From Mycolicibacterium psychrotolerans (GTDB lineage Bacteria > Actinomycetota > Actinomycetes > Mycobacteriales > Mycobacteriaceae): 64,000 nucleotides of DNA. Shown piece by piece: positions 18,920 to 27,753 of this stretch. The notes below the pieces were generated by a model. It made no database searches. It had not been told where the DNA came from and saw only the letters and a list, made by a program, of their open reading frames with translations. The number at the start of each line of letters is the position of its first letter. Within the stretch, counting starts at the first letter, position 1. The DNA lies in NCBI RefSeq assembly GCF_010729305.1, contig NZ_AP022574.1, forward strand, positions 3,658,001 to 3,722,000. The letters are read 5' to 3'. Position numbers and translations under genes: made by a program.

Positions 18920-20509
18920 GTGACCAGGGCGTTCTGGCGTAAGAACGGCGTCAGAAGGGGTGTGCGCATCGTGGCGACGACGCACTTCGCCCCGGTGTGG
19001 CTGGCGCTGCGCGCCACGCCGACGGTCGGACCGCTCGTCAACCGATGGATCATCAACTCGCTGGTCTACACGATGCGGACCCGGCCCGGCGCGTTGAGCA
19101 CCATGCTGCCGTGGACGTCGTGGGAGTCGTTGCACGACCGCACGTTCAGCCAGCGCCACCTACCGCCGAAGCCCGAGTTCCAGGCCGGCCTCCCTGCGCC
19201 TGCCGAGGTCGCGGCCCTGTTCGAGAGGCGCGGTGCGGCCTGCGAAAAGTCGGCCAGATCGACGCTGCTGTTCCCGCTGTTCGCGCAGTGGTTCGTCGAC
19301 GGGTTCCTGCGCACCGACCCCCGCGATGACACCAGAAACACCTCGACCCACGACATCGACCTGAGTCAGCTCTACGGCCAGACCACCGACGTGACACGGA
19401 TGTTGCGGGAAGGCACCGGCGGCCGGCTGAAGACCGAGAAGACCCTGGCCGCGGAGTTCCCGCCTTATCTGTGCGACGCCGACGGGGTGGTCAAGGAAGA
19501 ATTCGCCGACCTGGAGATCATTTTCCGCGGCGGCGACCTCAAGGCCGCCGGCGGCGGACCGGTGCCCGATGCGCTGCGGCCCAAGCTGTTCGCGCTGGGG
19601 ATCCCGCGCGGCAACATCCACTACGGCTTCACGATGATCAGCACGCTGTTCCTGCGCGAACACAACCGCATCGCCGGCGTGATCAGCGCCGCCCATCCCG
19701 ACTGGAGCGACGACCGGGTCTTCGACACCACACGCAACACGCTGACCGTGGTGCTGCTCAAGATCGTCATCGAGGACTACATCAACCACATCACCCCGAT
19801 CCGGTTCCCGCTGTGCGTCGAACCCGGCATCGGCGCGAACGAGAAGTGGTACCGGCAGAACTGGATGTCCGTCGAGTTCAACCTGCTCTACCGGTGGCAC
19901 TCCCTGGTGCCGACCGAGGTCACGGTCGGCGGCCGCCGCCGCACGTTCGCCGACCTGTGGTGGGACACCCGGCCGGTCACCGAACACGGGCTGTCGGCGC
20001 TGTTCGACGAGGCCTCCCGGCAGCCCTGCAGCACCATCCGGCTCGGCAACACCGACGCCTCCATGCTGGCCATCGAGGAGAAGTCGATCGTGATCGGCCG
20101 GCACGCCGAACTGGCGTCCTACAACGACTACCGGCGAGCGTGCGGCTTTCCCGCGCTGCGCTCGATCGACGACCTGACCTCCCGCAGCGAGGTGCGCAGC
20201 GCCCTCGAGCGCTGCTACGGCACCGACGGTATCGACCGCGTCGAGTTGTTCGTCGGGTTGTTCGCCGAGGATGTCCGGCGGGGCAGCACGCTGCCGCCGG
20301 TGATGAGTGCGATGGTGGCGGTCGACGCCTTCTCCCAGGCACTGACCAACCCGTTGCTCGACCCGGGTGTGTACGGTGAGGCGACGTTCTCGGCGGAGGG
20401 CATGCAGGTGCTGAATTCCACGAGAACGCTGGCGGACCTCGTGCGGCGCAACATCGGCGGGGAAGCTGCTACGCCGCGGGTCAGTCTCGGGCGACGACGC
20501 TGGCGCTGA
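18920..20509 (+). CDS. Cyclooxygenase-like haem fatty-acid oxygenase
   Basis: A 529-residue animal-type haem peroxidase that aligns well with prostaglandin synthase (COX). HDIDLSQLYGQTTDVTRMLR matches COX HGVDLGHIYGDNLE, STLFLREHNRIA matches TLWLREHNRV, and KIVIEDYINHITP matches KIVIEEYVQQLSG. In EFNLLYRWHSLVP, Tyr324 and His327 correspond to the COX catalytic tyrosine (Tyr385) and proximal haem ligand (His388). The distal site, FAQHFTH in COX, reads FAQWFVD here, so Gln is kept but the distal His is Asp. A dioxygenase acting on fatty acids is the best guess, with little peroxidase activity. There is no clear signal peptide. It lies next to alkB, suggesting lipid or alkane oxidation. Confidence 0.82.
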   Translation: MTRAFWRKNGVRRGVRIVATTHFAPVWLALRATPTVGPLVNRWIINSLVYTMRTRPGALSTMLPWTSWESLHDRTFSQRHLPPKPEFQAGLPAPAEVAALFERRGAACEKSARSTLLFPLFAQWFVDGFLRTDPRDDTRNTSTHDIDLSQLYGQTTDVTRMLREGTGGRLKTEKTLAAEFPPYLCDADGVVKEEFADLEIIFRGGDLKAAGGGPVPDALRPKLFALGIPRGNIHYGFTMISTLFLREHNRIAGVISAAHPDWSDDRVFDTTRNTLTVVLLKIVIEDYINHITPIRFPLCVEPGIGANEKWYRQNWMSVEFNLLYRWHSLVPTEVTVGGRRRTFADLWWDTRPVTEHGLSALFDEASRQPCSTIRLGNTDASMLAIEEKSIVIGRHAELASYNDYRRACGFPALRSIDDLTSRSEVRSALERCYGTDGIDRVELFVGLFAEDVRRGSTLPPVMSAMVAVDAFSQALTNPLLDPGVYGEATFSAEGMQVLNSTRTLADLVRRNIGGEAATPRVSLGRRRWR

Positions 20510-20677
20510 TCTGTCTGAGCAACCGCCCAGCAGGTCAAACGTATGGTCCGCAAAGCGAAGTACCCAGCCTCGCTTCGCTGTCGATATTGCCCGATGACGA
20601 GCAGCAATGGTATGACGGCGTTACCCGATCGACGCCAGGATCTGCGATGATGAGGGAACCGTCTGGCAAAGAGGGGG

Positions 20678-21877
20678 ATGGAGCTGAGGATGCCGACTCG
20701 ACGGCACGGCCGGTCGCGGCGCGCCGCTGCGCCGGTCGCTGCAGGCAACTGGCGGGACCGCAAGCGGTACGTGTGGCTGCTCGGCATCGTCATCCCGATC
20801 CTCGTGCCGACGTCCTGGGCGGCCGTCATGCTGACCGGCTCCGGGCTGTTCTGGTGGTCGGGACCGATGCTGATGTTCTTCGTGATCCCGGCCCTGGATT
20901 ACCTCGTCGGCCCGGACGCGGAGAACCCTCCCGACAGTGTGCTGGTCCACCTCGAGCAGGACCGCTACTACCGCTGGGCGACCTATCTGTACCTGCCCGC
21001 GCAGTACGTCTCGCTGCTCCTGGCGTGCTGGCTGTGGACCGGCGGCGGCGGGGTCACGATGACTCTGCCCGACAAGGTCGGACTGATGCTGACCGTCGGC
21101 GGCATCGGGGGCATCGCGATCAACACCGCCCACGAACTCGGGCACCAACGCGCCCGGTCGGAGCGGTGGCTGAGCAAGATCGCGCTCGCGCAGACCGGGT
21201 ACGGGCATTTCTTCGTCGAGCACAACCGCGGCCACCACGCCCGGGTGGCGACCGTCGAGGACCCGGCCAGCTCGCGGCTGGGCGAGAACGTCTACTTCTT
21301 CTACTGCCGGTCGATCCTGGGCAGCCTGCGCTCGGCGTGGTCCATCGAAGCCCGGCGACTGCGGCGCCATCGGGGTGCGGTGTTCAGCCTGCGCAACGAC
21401 GTCCTCAACGCGTGGCTGATGACCGTCGTGCTGTTCGCGGCGTTGATCGTCGGCTTCGGTGTCGAGGTGGTGCCGTGGCTGATCGGGCAGGCGCTGATTG
21501 GGGTGTTCCTCCTCGAGACGATCAACTATCTCGAGCACTACGGGCTGCGCCGTCAGCGCCGCGCCGACGGATGCTATGAGCAGGTGCGTCCGTCGCACAG
21601 CTGGAACAGCAACTCGGTGATCTCCAACGTGTTCCTGTTCCACTTGCAGCGCCACTCCGACCACCACGCCAACCCGCAGCGGCGCTACCAGGCGCTGTGT
21701 CACGCCGACGAGGCGCCGCAGCTGCCGGCCGGCTACGCGGCGATGGTGGTGCTGGCGCTGTGCCCGCCGCTGTGGCGGCGGGTGATGGACCGGCGCGTGG
21801 CCGCTCACTACCGCGGGGACGTGCGATTGGCCGCGCTCAAACCGCGCGACGCCGATCGGCTACTGCAGCGGAGCTGA
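20678..21877 (+). CDS. alkB: Alkane 1-monooxygenase
   Basis: A 399-residue membrane di-iron hydroxylase. It inserts oxygen at the terminal carbon of medium-chain alkanes or fatty acids. All histidine boxes are present: HELGH (about residue 152), EHNRGHH (about 188), NYLEHYG (about 286) and LQRHSDHH (about 325). Six hydrophobic segments are visible. An ATG at 20690 is an alternative start. No rubredoxin gene (rubA1/rubA2) follows, although most mycobacterial alkB operons have them, so electron transfer must come from elsewhere. The next recognisable coding DNA is a broken alkB fragment. Confidence 0.93.
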   Translation: MELRMPTRRHGRSRRAAAPVAAGNWRDRKRYVWLLGIVIPILVPTSWAAVMLTGSGLFWWSGPMLMFFVIPALDYLVGPDAENPPDSVLVHLEQDRYYRWATYLYLPAQYVSLLLACWLWTGGGGVTMTLPDKVGLMLTVGGIGGIAINTAHELGHQRARSERWLSKIALAQTGYGHFFVEHNRGHHARVATVEDPASSRLGENVYFFYCRSILGSLRSAWSIEARRLRRHRGAVFSLRNDVLNAWLMTVVLFAALIVGFGVEVVPWLIGQALIGVFLLETINYLEHYGLRRQRRADGCYEQVRPSHSWNSNSVISNVFLFHLQRHSDHHANPQRRYQALCHADEAPQLPAGYAAMVVLALCPPLWRRVMDRRVAAHYRGDVRLAALKPRDADRLLQRS

Positions 21878-22144
21878 CTGGACTGTGCCCGTAGGTTGGC
21901 GCTTACTGCGCCGGTACAGACGAGCCGGACCTGATCAGGATGTGAGGCGTCTCGCAGCCGACTGATTGGAGATCATCGCGTGATTCTTCGAGCGACCGAC
22001 CAAAGTTACTCGAGGAAAAGAATCGACACGATGACCACTGCCCACAATATCGCGGGCGACAGCGCTGTTCGCGTTATGCAGCGCCTTCCCGAAGAGCACC
22101 GAACTGTCGGCGCCGATATCAAGCGATGTGTCACGCTCGCGAAG

Positions 22145-22243
22145 CTCCAGCAACCGTGGGGATACACCACGATGGTGCTGCTGGCGCTGGTTCCGCCGCT
22201 GTGGGACACGTGTGATGGACCGGTGCCCAGCTTGGGGCACTAG
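22145..22243 (+). pseudogene. Frameshifted C-terminal fragment of a second alkB
   Basis: The reading LQQPWGYTTMVLLALVPPLW parallels the end of the intact AlkB (PQLPAGYAAMVVLALCPPLW). Just after this the frame shifts: the bases CGTGTGATGGACCGG in the next frame still encode RVMDR, as in the intact gene. Nothing upstream resembles the rest of AlkB, so this is a remnant. It sits at the boundary between the core genes and the lipid island. The rest of the 443-base gap 21878-22320 holds no recognisable gene; a short frame beginning near 22031 is not convincing. Confidence 0.75.
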
Positions 22244-22320
22244 TCACACTCACCGAGAGAAAGCTCCAGAGCTGGCCCGCTCACCTGGTCCGACGGAAGC
22301 TATAACGCGCTACCGTCCCA

Positions 22321-23676
22321 CTAGGTTGACTGGGCGGGAATGGGTGCCGCGGTGACGACGCTCATGCAGCGTCGGCGCACGACTGCGCGCCCGCCGTGCC
22401 GGGGGGCCAAAGCCACGCCCCGATCCCAGAGTCGCTCGGACGGGGCGCCAGTGGGCTCGATTTCAAGTTCGCGAAGCAGAGTCCGCAAAGCGATGTCCAT
22501 CTCCATGTTCGAGAAGTTTGCGCCGATGCACCGATTGACGCCTCCGCCGAACGGAATCCAGAGCGGCGGCTTCGGCGCACCCTCCAGATACCGGTCTGGG
22601 TTGAATTGCTCGGCGCCGGCGTAGTTGGCTTCCTCCATATGGGCCAATTGAATACTTATGAACATGTTCGTGTTCTCGGGTAGCACCCATTCTCCGAGAC
22701 GGACGCGCTGCTTGGTTCGGCGTGGAATGTTGTCGATGACCGGACGCGTGCGTTGGGACTCCCAGATGACGCGCTGCCGGAGGTCCGATGTTCCGGCGTC
22801 AACCTCATCGGTCAGCCGGGCCAGCAGGTCGGGATGACGCCTCAATCGTTCGATTGTCCAGGACAGTTGGGTAGCTGTTGTTTCATGGCCAGCCACCACC
22901 ATAGTCAAGAGTTCGTCGGAGATGTGAGCATCGGAGATCGGTTCGCCGTTGTCGTATCGAGCGGCTAATAGGAGCGACAGCACATCCGCGCGTTCTTCTG
23001 AGTGCGGATCGGATCGTGCGTCCTCGATGAGGCCAGCGATCACCGTGTCGATCCGCGCCCGGATCCGCTTGAAACGTCCGCCGGGACTCCATGGACCCAG
23101 GTCGCGGCGGGCTGCGGCGGGGAGCAGCACGAACCGTGAACCCATCGCGACGGCACGCGGTATCAAGTCGCGAAGTTCGGCGAGCGCAGCGCCCTCTGCA
23201 CCGAACACGGTGCGCAGTATCACGTTCAGCGTGATACGCATCATCGGCTCGAGGGTCTCGAATTCCTGAGCCTCGGGCCAACCGGCGATTTCACGTCTCA
23301 CCTCCTCTTCAACAATTGGTTCATAGCCGCGTACGCGTTTGCCGTGGAAAGGGGGAACGAGAAGCTTGTGGCGGCTCAGGTGCTCCTCCCCTTCGAGACT
23401 GAAGGTCGAACCAGGGCCGATCGTGGCACCGAGATTGTGCCCCGGACGGACGATGAGGTCGCGGTGTGTCGCAAAGATGTCTTTGGTCAGCGCAGGGTCA
23501 CTCACCACCACGGTTCGTCCCAGTACCGGCACATTGACAGTGAACTCACTCCCATAGCGCCGGTGCGCCGCCGATACCGCCTGGTTGCGGACGGTCAACA
23601 TCATCAGACCCTGCGCAAGCTTGGGAATCGGCGGACCTGGCGGGAGTCGCACAGGGTCAGTCGTCGCCTCTACCAA
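22321..23676 (-). CDS. Cytochrome P450 (CYP138-like), copy 1
   Basis: A 451-residue soluble P450. It has the I-helix oxygen-activation motif AGHETT (about residue 251), the K-helix ESQR (ExxR) and the haem loop FGGGVNRCIGANF (Cys near 395). The N-terminus (VRLPPGPPIPKLAQGL) is like CYP138 (Rv0136), and two paralogues occur later in the window. A TTG start at 23676 has GGAGAG upstream. The substrate is unknown; in context it is probably a lipid intermediate. A Baeyer-Villiger-type monooxygenase gene lies 141 bases upstream on the same strand, and the pair recurs at 29899-32792. Confidence 0.92.
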   Translation of the reverse strand: MVEATTDPVRLPPGPPIPKLAQGLMMLTVRNQAVSAAHRRYGSEFTVNVPVLGRTVVVSDPALTKDIFATHRDLIVRPGHNLGATIGPGSTFSLEGEEHLSRHKLLVPPFHGKRVRGYEPIVEEEVRREIAGWPEAQEFETLEPMMRITLNVILRTVFGAEGAALAELRDLIPRAVAMGSRFVLLPAAARRDLGPWSPGGRFKRIRARIDTVIAGLIEDARSDPHSEERADVLSLLLAARYDNGEPISDAHISDELLTMVVAGHETTATQLSWTIERLRRHPDLLARLTDEVDAGTSDLRQRVIWESQRTRPVIDNIPRRTKQRVRLGEWVLPENTNMFISIQLAHMEEANYAGAEQFNPDRYLEGAPKPPLWIPFGGGVNRCIGANFSNMEMDIALRTLLRELEIEPTGAPSERLWDRGVALAPRHGGRAVVRRRCMSVVTAAPIPAQST

Positions 23677-23711
23677 GTCTCAGCTCTCCGTTCGCGATGT
23701 CAATAGCGGGT

Positions 23712-23723
23712 TGACACCTGTCA
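23712..23723. promoter_or_regulatory. Inverted repeat upstream of P450 copy 1
   Basis: TGACACCTGTCA has perfect 5-bp arms and lies 36 bases upstream of the P450 start. It could be a repressor operator; no regulator gene is present in the window. Confidence 0.3.
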
Positions 23724-23817
23724 TGAAGCCCCAATGATACCAATGGTTACATGAAATGAGGCCGAGCTGTGTCAACCGTCTCCTGACGGTGTTGCGCATG
23801 CGATCGCCGGTTGACTA

Positions 23818-25305
23818 TCACGAGAACGAGTAGTCGGTGAGCGGGAAGGTGTTCTGCTCGGCCAGGACCGCCCTCGGGGTGTTTGGTCGCAGAACCGTCT
23901 CACCGTTCGGTCCGAAGTAGTACGAGCGTGAACTCGCGCAGTTACCCAAGTGCAGCAGGGTGTTGCGCTGCTGACGCTCCATCCTCTCAGTGAACGATGC
24001 GCTGGCCAGTTCGCTCACCTCGAAGGTGGCGGCATTGCGGCGTTTGAGTTCAGTGAAGAGCCGCGCCATATGGCGGCTCTGGTATTCGACCATGTTGAAG
24101 AAGGACAGTCCGCTGTTGGCGTACGGTCCGGCTGCCAGCCCCAGGTAGTTCGGGAATGAGGGTACCGCCATTCCCTGGTAGGTCTGAAACCCATTCGCTC
24201 GCCACCACTTTCCAAGGTTCCGCCCGTGCCGGCCGATGATTTCGATCGCCGGGAAGTTGGATTCCCAGATGTCGAAGCCGGTGGCGAGTACCAAGACGTC
24301 GATCTCGGTTTCCGAACCGTTTGTCGATACGATACGGTCGGGCTCTATTCGTTCGATGCCGGCCGCGTCCAAGTGGACATTGCGCTTGGTGAATGCTTTG
24401 TAGTACTCGTTCGAGTAGGTGGGCCGTTTGCATCCGAAGTCGTACTCGGGGGTCAGCTGGCGGCGCAGTTCCTTGTTTCGGATCGCTAGGAAGCGCTGCA
24501 TGTTTGCCAGCTTCGCCGTCGATTTCGCCAGCACGCGGAGCTGGCGATATCTGATCGCCGGCAAGAAGACGACTGCCGACTGCGTGTCGGTTAGCCAGCG
24601 AAAGATGCGCTGCGTCCACGGCATTCGAGCGAAAAGCTTTTGAACGCTCCGGGGTATGGCGAAGTCCTGCTTTGGAACGACATGGATGGGTGTGCGCTGG
24701 TACACGGTCATCTCCGCGGCCACCTTGGCGAGTTCCGGGATCAGCTGTACGGCGGTCGCGCCGGTCCCGATGATCGCAACCCGTCGTCCAGCGAAGTCGT
24801 ACGCCTCGTCCCAGGCCGTTGTGTGGATGATCTTTCCGGCAAAATCGCTGATACCAGGTATGTGCGGATAGCAGGGCTGCGACATGAAACCCGTTGCCGT
24901 GATAAGGAACCGTGCAACGAACGTCTGACCGCCTGCAACCGAGACCAGCCACACCTTGTCGTCGTCGTCCCAGCGTGCGCTCTCGACCTTGGTATTGAAC
25001 CGCATGAAGCGACGAACGTCGTACTTGTCCGCGACATGATCGGCGTATTGCTTGATCTCCTGTCCTGGCGCGTACAGCCTCGACCAGAACGGGTTCGGCT
25101 CGAACGAGTAGCAGTAGGTCGGCGAAGGCAGATCTACGGCAAGGCCGGGGTACCGATTGATGTGCCAGACACCTCCGAGGTCGCTCTCGCGCTCGAGGAT
25201 CGCTATGTTGCTGAAACCCAAGCCTCTGAGCTGGATCGCCGATCCGATACCGGCGAACCCAGCGCCCACGATGATGGCGTCGAGGGGTTGCTGGTCAGCA
25301 GTCAT
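23818..25305 (-). CDS. Baeyer-Villiger-type flavin monooxygenase, copy 1
   Basis: A 495-residue class B flavin monooxygenase. The FAD site is IIVGAGFAGIGSA, and the NADPH site is AIIGTGATAVQLIPEL. Between them the BVMO fingerprint FxGxxxHxxxW[P/D] is intact (F155, H161, W165, D166 in FAGKIIHTTAWD). Such enzymes turn ketones into esters, oxidise sulfur (EthA, MymA) or hydroxylate. A near-identical layout is found in the paralogue at 31308-32792; both end in FPLTDYS. TACGGT seven bases before the ATG suggests a leaderless transcript. It pairs with the adjacent P450 gene. Confidence 0.9.
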   Translation of the reverse strand: MTADQQPLDAIIVGAGFAGIGSAIQLRGLGFSNIAILERESDLGGVWHINRYPGLAVDLPSPTYCYSFEPNPFWSRLYAPGQEIKQYADHVADKYDVRRFMRFNTKVESARWDDDDKVWLVSVAGGQTFVARFLITATGFMSQPCYPHIPGISDFAGKIIHTTAWDEAYDFAGRRVAIIGTGATAVQLIPELAKVAAEMTVYQRTPIHVVPKQDFAIPRSVQKLFARMPWTQRIFRWLTDTQSAVVFLPAIRYRQLRVLAKSTAKLANMQRFLAIRNKELRRQLTPEYDFGCKRPTYSNEYYKAFTKRNVHLDAAGIERIEPDRIVSTNGSETEIDVLVLATGFDIWESNFPAIEIIGRHGRNLGKWWRANGFQTYQGMAVPSFPNYLGLAAGPYANSGLSFFNMVEYQSRHMARLFTELKRRNAATFEVSELASASFTERMERQQRNTLLHLGNCASSRSYYFGPNGETVLRPNTPRAVLAEQNTFPLTDYSFS

Positions 25306-26131
25306 GGCTCACACCGTAGCCCATCGGCTACGCAGATTCAGCTTCATCATCGGCAGCAGCCAGTAATCCGGGGCCGCTCCTGCCTCAGGGGCGGCCTCAG
25401 GAGTCATCGCACAAGACAATTCGATGGATGGCCGTTCACTTCGCCGAGCCACACCGCGGGCTACTGCCGAGTGCCAAACGAGACCTCATTGTTTGCTCTG
25501 ACGAACTGTGCGCGCAGAGTTTGCTGGCTTGAGTCACGATTACTGTGCGCCAGCGGCTGCTCTAGGCAACTCATTCGCTGGGAACACTGCGCCGTTGAAG
25601 TGCTATGACACCTGTACATCTATTCTCCAGCTATCATGCATGCTGACCGTCTGGATCATGTTCCCCAAGCGTGCGCGAGCGTCATAACGCTAACTGTCGA
25701 CGGCTCTTTTCGTTAACCGCCTGACCGTATTGGTGTCTCCTGAAGCCCTCTAATCCGTTAACGAGAGGGCTGTGGAAGCCCATCGCCACATTCGAGATCT
25801 TCTACCTCAGTGGACGCCCCCAGGCGTCATCCGCCGATTCAGACGGGGCCTTCGACCGCTGCTCGACATCGACCCATAGCCAGTGAGCAGGCAAGACCTT
25901 GATTCCCACAACCCTCTTCCAGAAAAATTTATTTTTTGCCAAGGTCGAGATGTCACCACGGTATGCCATGACGAGAGCCGCCCCGCATTACTCGACAAGT
26001 TTGCTGGATTCATCAAATCAGGGAGGTGTGTCGAATTTGCTAGCACAGGTCGCTTACGTGGCGCATTCTTGTGTGGCCATCTGCTACCAAGACGGCCTCA
26101 TTTCGATTACTGCTCTGACCAGGAGATCTAC
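25306..26131. other. 826-base gap between divergent genes
   Basis: No gene is supported here. Composition is visibly less GC-rich than in the core genes, and there is an A/T run near 25921-25940 (AAAAATTTATTTTTT), which is rare in mycobacteria and a possible Lsr2-binding site. At its left end TACGGT (25313-25318, minus strand) is the likely -10 of the monooxygenase gene. A weak 8-bp hairpin lies at 25744-25771. Confidence 0.5.
25313..25318 (-). promoter_or_regulatory. -10 box for leaderless monooxygenase copy 1
   Basis: On the minus strand TACGGT is followed by seven bases and then the ATG at 25305. The same hexamer and spacing precede the Rv2951c-like gene at 35688. Confidence 0.45.
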
Positions 26132-27343
26132 ATGCGTTTGCTTCTCAGAACGGCGAGAGTGACTGCAGTGTCACTGTTCGCAGCAGTTTGCCTGGCCGTG
26201 GTCGCGGCAATGGCGCCGGCATGGGCCGGCACGACGCTTGTCGTTGGCGGCATCATGCAGAAGACAGTCCCGGACATCATCATGGAGAACCTGCTTGCGC
26301 AGCGGTTCGCAGGCGATACGCTCCGCGACATCGAGTGGCCAGCCGAGGCCAAACCCTACATCGGCAAGCAGTACACGCTCGGTCAGTCCATCGGTATCGG
26401 AACGGACAACCTTTACAGCCAGATCCTCAGTTCGACCCAGCCGATAACCGTCGTCGGACTTTCAGCAGGTTCGCTCGTCGTGGACGAGACGATGCGACGG
26501 CTTCTCGAGGACGGCGCGTCGGCGCCGAGCAAGGCGAATCTGACTTTTGTGATCGTAGCTGACTCCAGTCGGCAGAAGTTCATCAACGACGTGAAGTACA
26601 ACCCTCGCTTCGATTACACCTACAAGCCGGCACCCGTGACAAAGTATGACGTCATTGTCGTGACCGGCGAATACGATGGATTTGCCGACTTCCCGGATCG
26701 CGTGTGGAACATGCTCGCTGTGATCAACGCCTACGCAGGAGTCATCACAGAGCATGTACCCACTGCCTTCGCTGATCTCGACAAGGTTCCGCTCAAGAAC
26801 ATCACCGAAGAGGTGAACGCTCTGGGCGGAAAGACGATCCATTACCTGGTGCCCGCCACCACCCTGCCCATCGTCAAGCTTCTACCGTTCTTGAAGCGCT
26901 CCGAGGCGTCATTGAAGGCATCGATCGACAAGGCCTACAAGCGCAACGACCCGCAACCAGTCGTTAAAGCGAATGTGTCACCGGCGGACGTCGTGGCAAC
27001 CGCTGTCGGCACTGAGGACACGGAAGACGTGAGGGACGAAGTCGAGACGACGGGCGAGAAGGCGGCCGACGAGGCCGAATCGCCTCGCGTCAACGAAGCC
27101 GATGACAATGCTGATGCGACGACATCGCGCTCCCGCGAGGTCACCGACGAACCGGACGACACGGACGTCGCGGACAGCGTGGACGACGACGAATCCACGG
27201 TGTCTGAGGAGTCCGAGGAAACCAGCAACGATGAAGACTCGACCTCTACCGAGTCGGCCGACAGCGACGATACGTCATCCTCGGATTCTGAAGGTGCCCC
27301 GACACGCGAACCGTCGACCAGCGATGCGGAGTCTGAGGTCTGA
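26132..27343 (+). CDS. Exported PE-PPE-domain serine hydrolase A
   Basis: A 403-residue protein. AGGAGA six bases before the ATG at 26132 fixes the start; a longer upstream frame has no signal peptide. Residues 1-30 (LLLRTARVTAVSLFAAVCLA...AWAG) are a signal peptide. The PE-PPE hydrolase domain (about 32-270) has the nucleophile motif GLSAGS (VVGLSAGSLVVDE) and a conserved Asp segment (VTGEYDGFADFPDR). No PE or PPE N-terminal domain is present. Residues 285-403 form an acidic, Ser/Asp/Glu-rich tail. Related proteins (Chp1, Chp2, and PE of the trehalose polyphleate locus) are envelope acyltransferases for complex lipids, which fits this locus. Confidence 0.85.
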   Translation: MRLLLRTARVTAVSLFAAVCLAVVAAMAPAWAGTTLVVGGIMQKTVPDIIMENLLAQRFAGDTLRDIEWPAEAKPYIGKQYTLGQSIGIGTDNLYSQILSSTQPITVVGLSAGSLVVDETMRRLLEDGASAPSKANLTFVIVADSSRQKFINDVKYNPRFDYTYKPAPVTKYDVIVVTGEYDGFADFPDRVWNMLAVINAYAGVITEHVPTAFADLDKVPLKNITEEVNALGGKTIHYLVPATTLPIVKLLPFLKRSEASLKASIDKAYKRNDPQPVVKANVSPADVVATAVGTEDTEDVRDEVETTGEKAADEAESPRVNEADDNADATTSRSREVTDEPDDTDVADSVDDDESTVSEESEETSNDEDSTSTESADSDDTSSSDSEGAPTREPSTSDAESEV

Positions 27344-27753
27344 GCACCTGATCAATGTTTAGCAAATCGCTCCGCGTGGCCGGGTCCCCAACTGGGGGTC
27401 CGGCTGCGCGGCAAATCGGGTGCGGCCGCTCAGCACGGCGCTCGGTGTCAAGGCTTTCGGCAGCAACCTTGCACACGAACCGCGGACACGTCGCGGATGT
27501 GCCGGAATGCCAGACCTCGGGGCAAAAGAGCCCGACTACGCAAAGGAACTCGTGTCTGAGAAGGCTTGTGTCAACAGTGATGATCGAAACGGCACAAGGC
27601 ACACGACCCGCTCGCAGTGGTGCAAAGCCACTCGGGAGCACAGCGATGACATTGTCGTCACAACTTCCACAATCGCCCGGCTCCTGCGAGGTCGGAGTTA
27701 CGATCACCATACCTAGCAAACTCTCGGCGGGTCTGGAGGGGTAGGGCCTGATA
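27344..27753. other. 410-base gap with a strong hairpin
   Basis: No convincing gene. Near its left end is an 18-bp stem (see 27372-27411). The remainder has weak frames only. GGAGGGG at 27735-27741 is the ribosome site for the next gene. Confidence 0.5.
27372..27411. terminator. 18-bp stem-loop after hydrolase A
   Basis: Arms at 27372-27389 and 27394-27411 pair over 18 positions (14 Watson-Crick, four G-T) with an AACT loop. No T-run follows, so it may be an intrinsic terminator of the T-poor type or an RNA-stability structure. It lies 29 bases after the stop codon. Confidence 0.5.

Noticed and set aside
22031..22150. Possible small gene (MTTAHNIAGDSAVRVMQ...) before the alkB fragment
   Set aside because: It runs directly into the broken alkB sequence and has no recognisable domain; more likely recombination debris.
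27420..27716. 98-codon frame between the two PE-PPE genes
   Set aside because: No ribosome site, signal or recognisable domain, and composition is unlike neighbouring genes.
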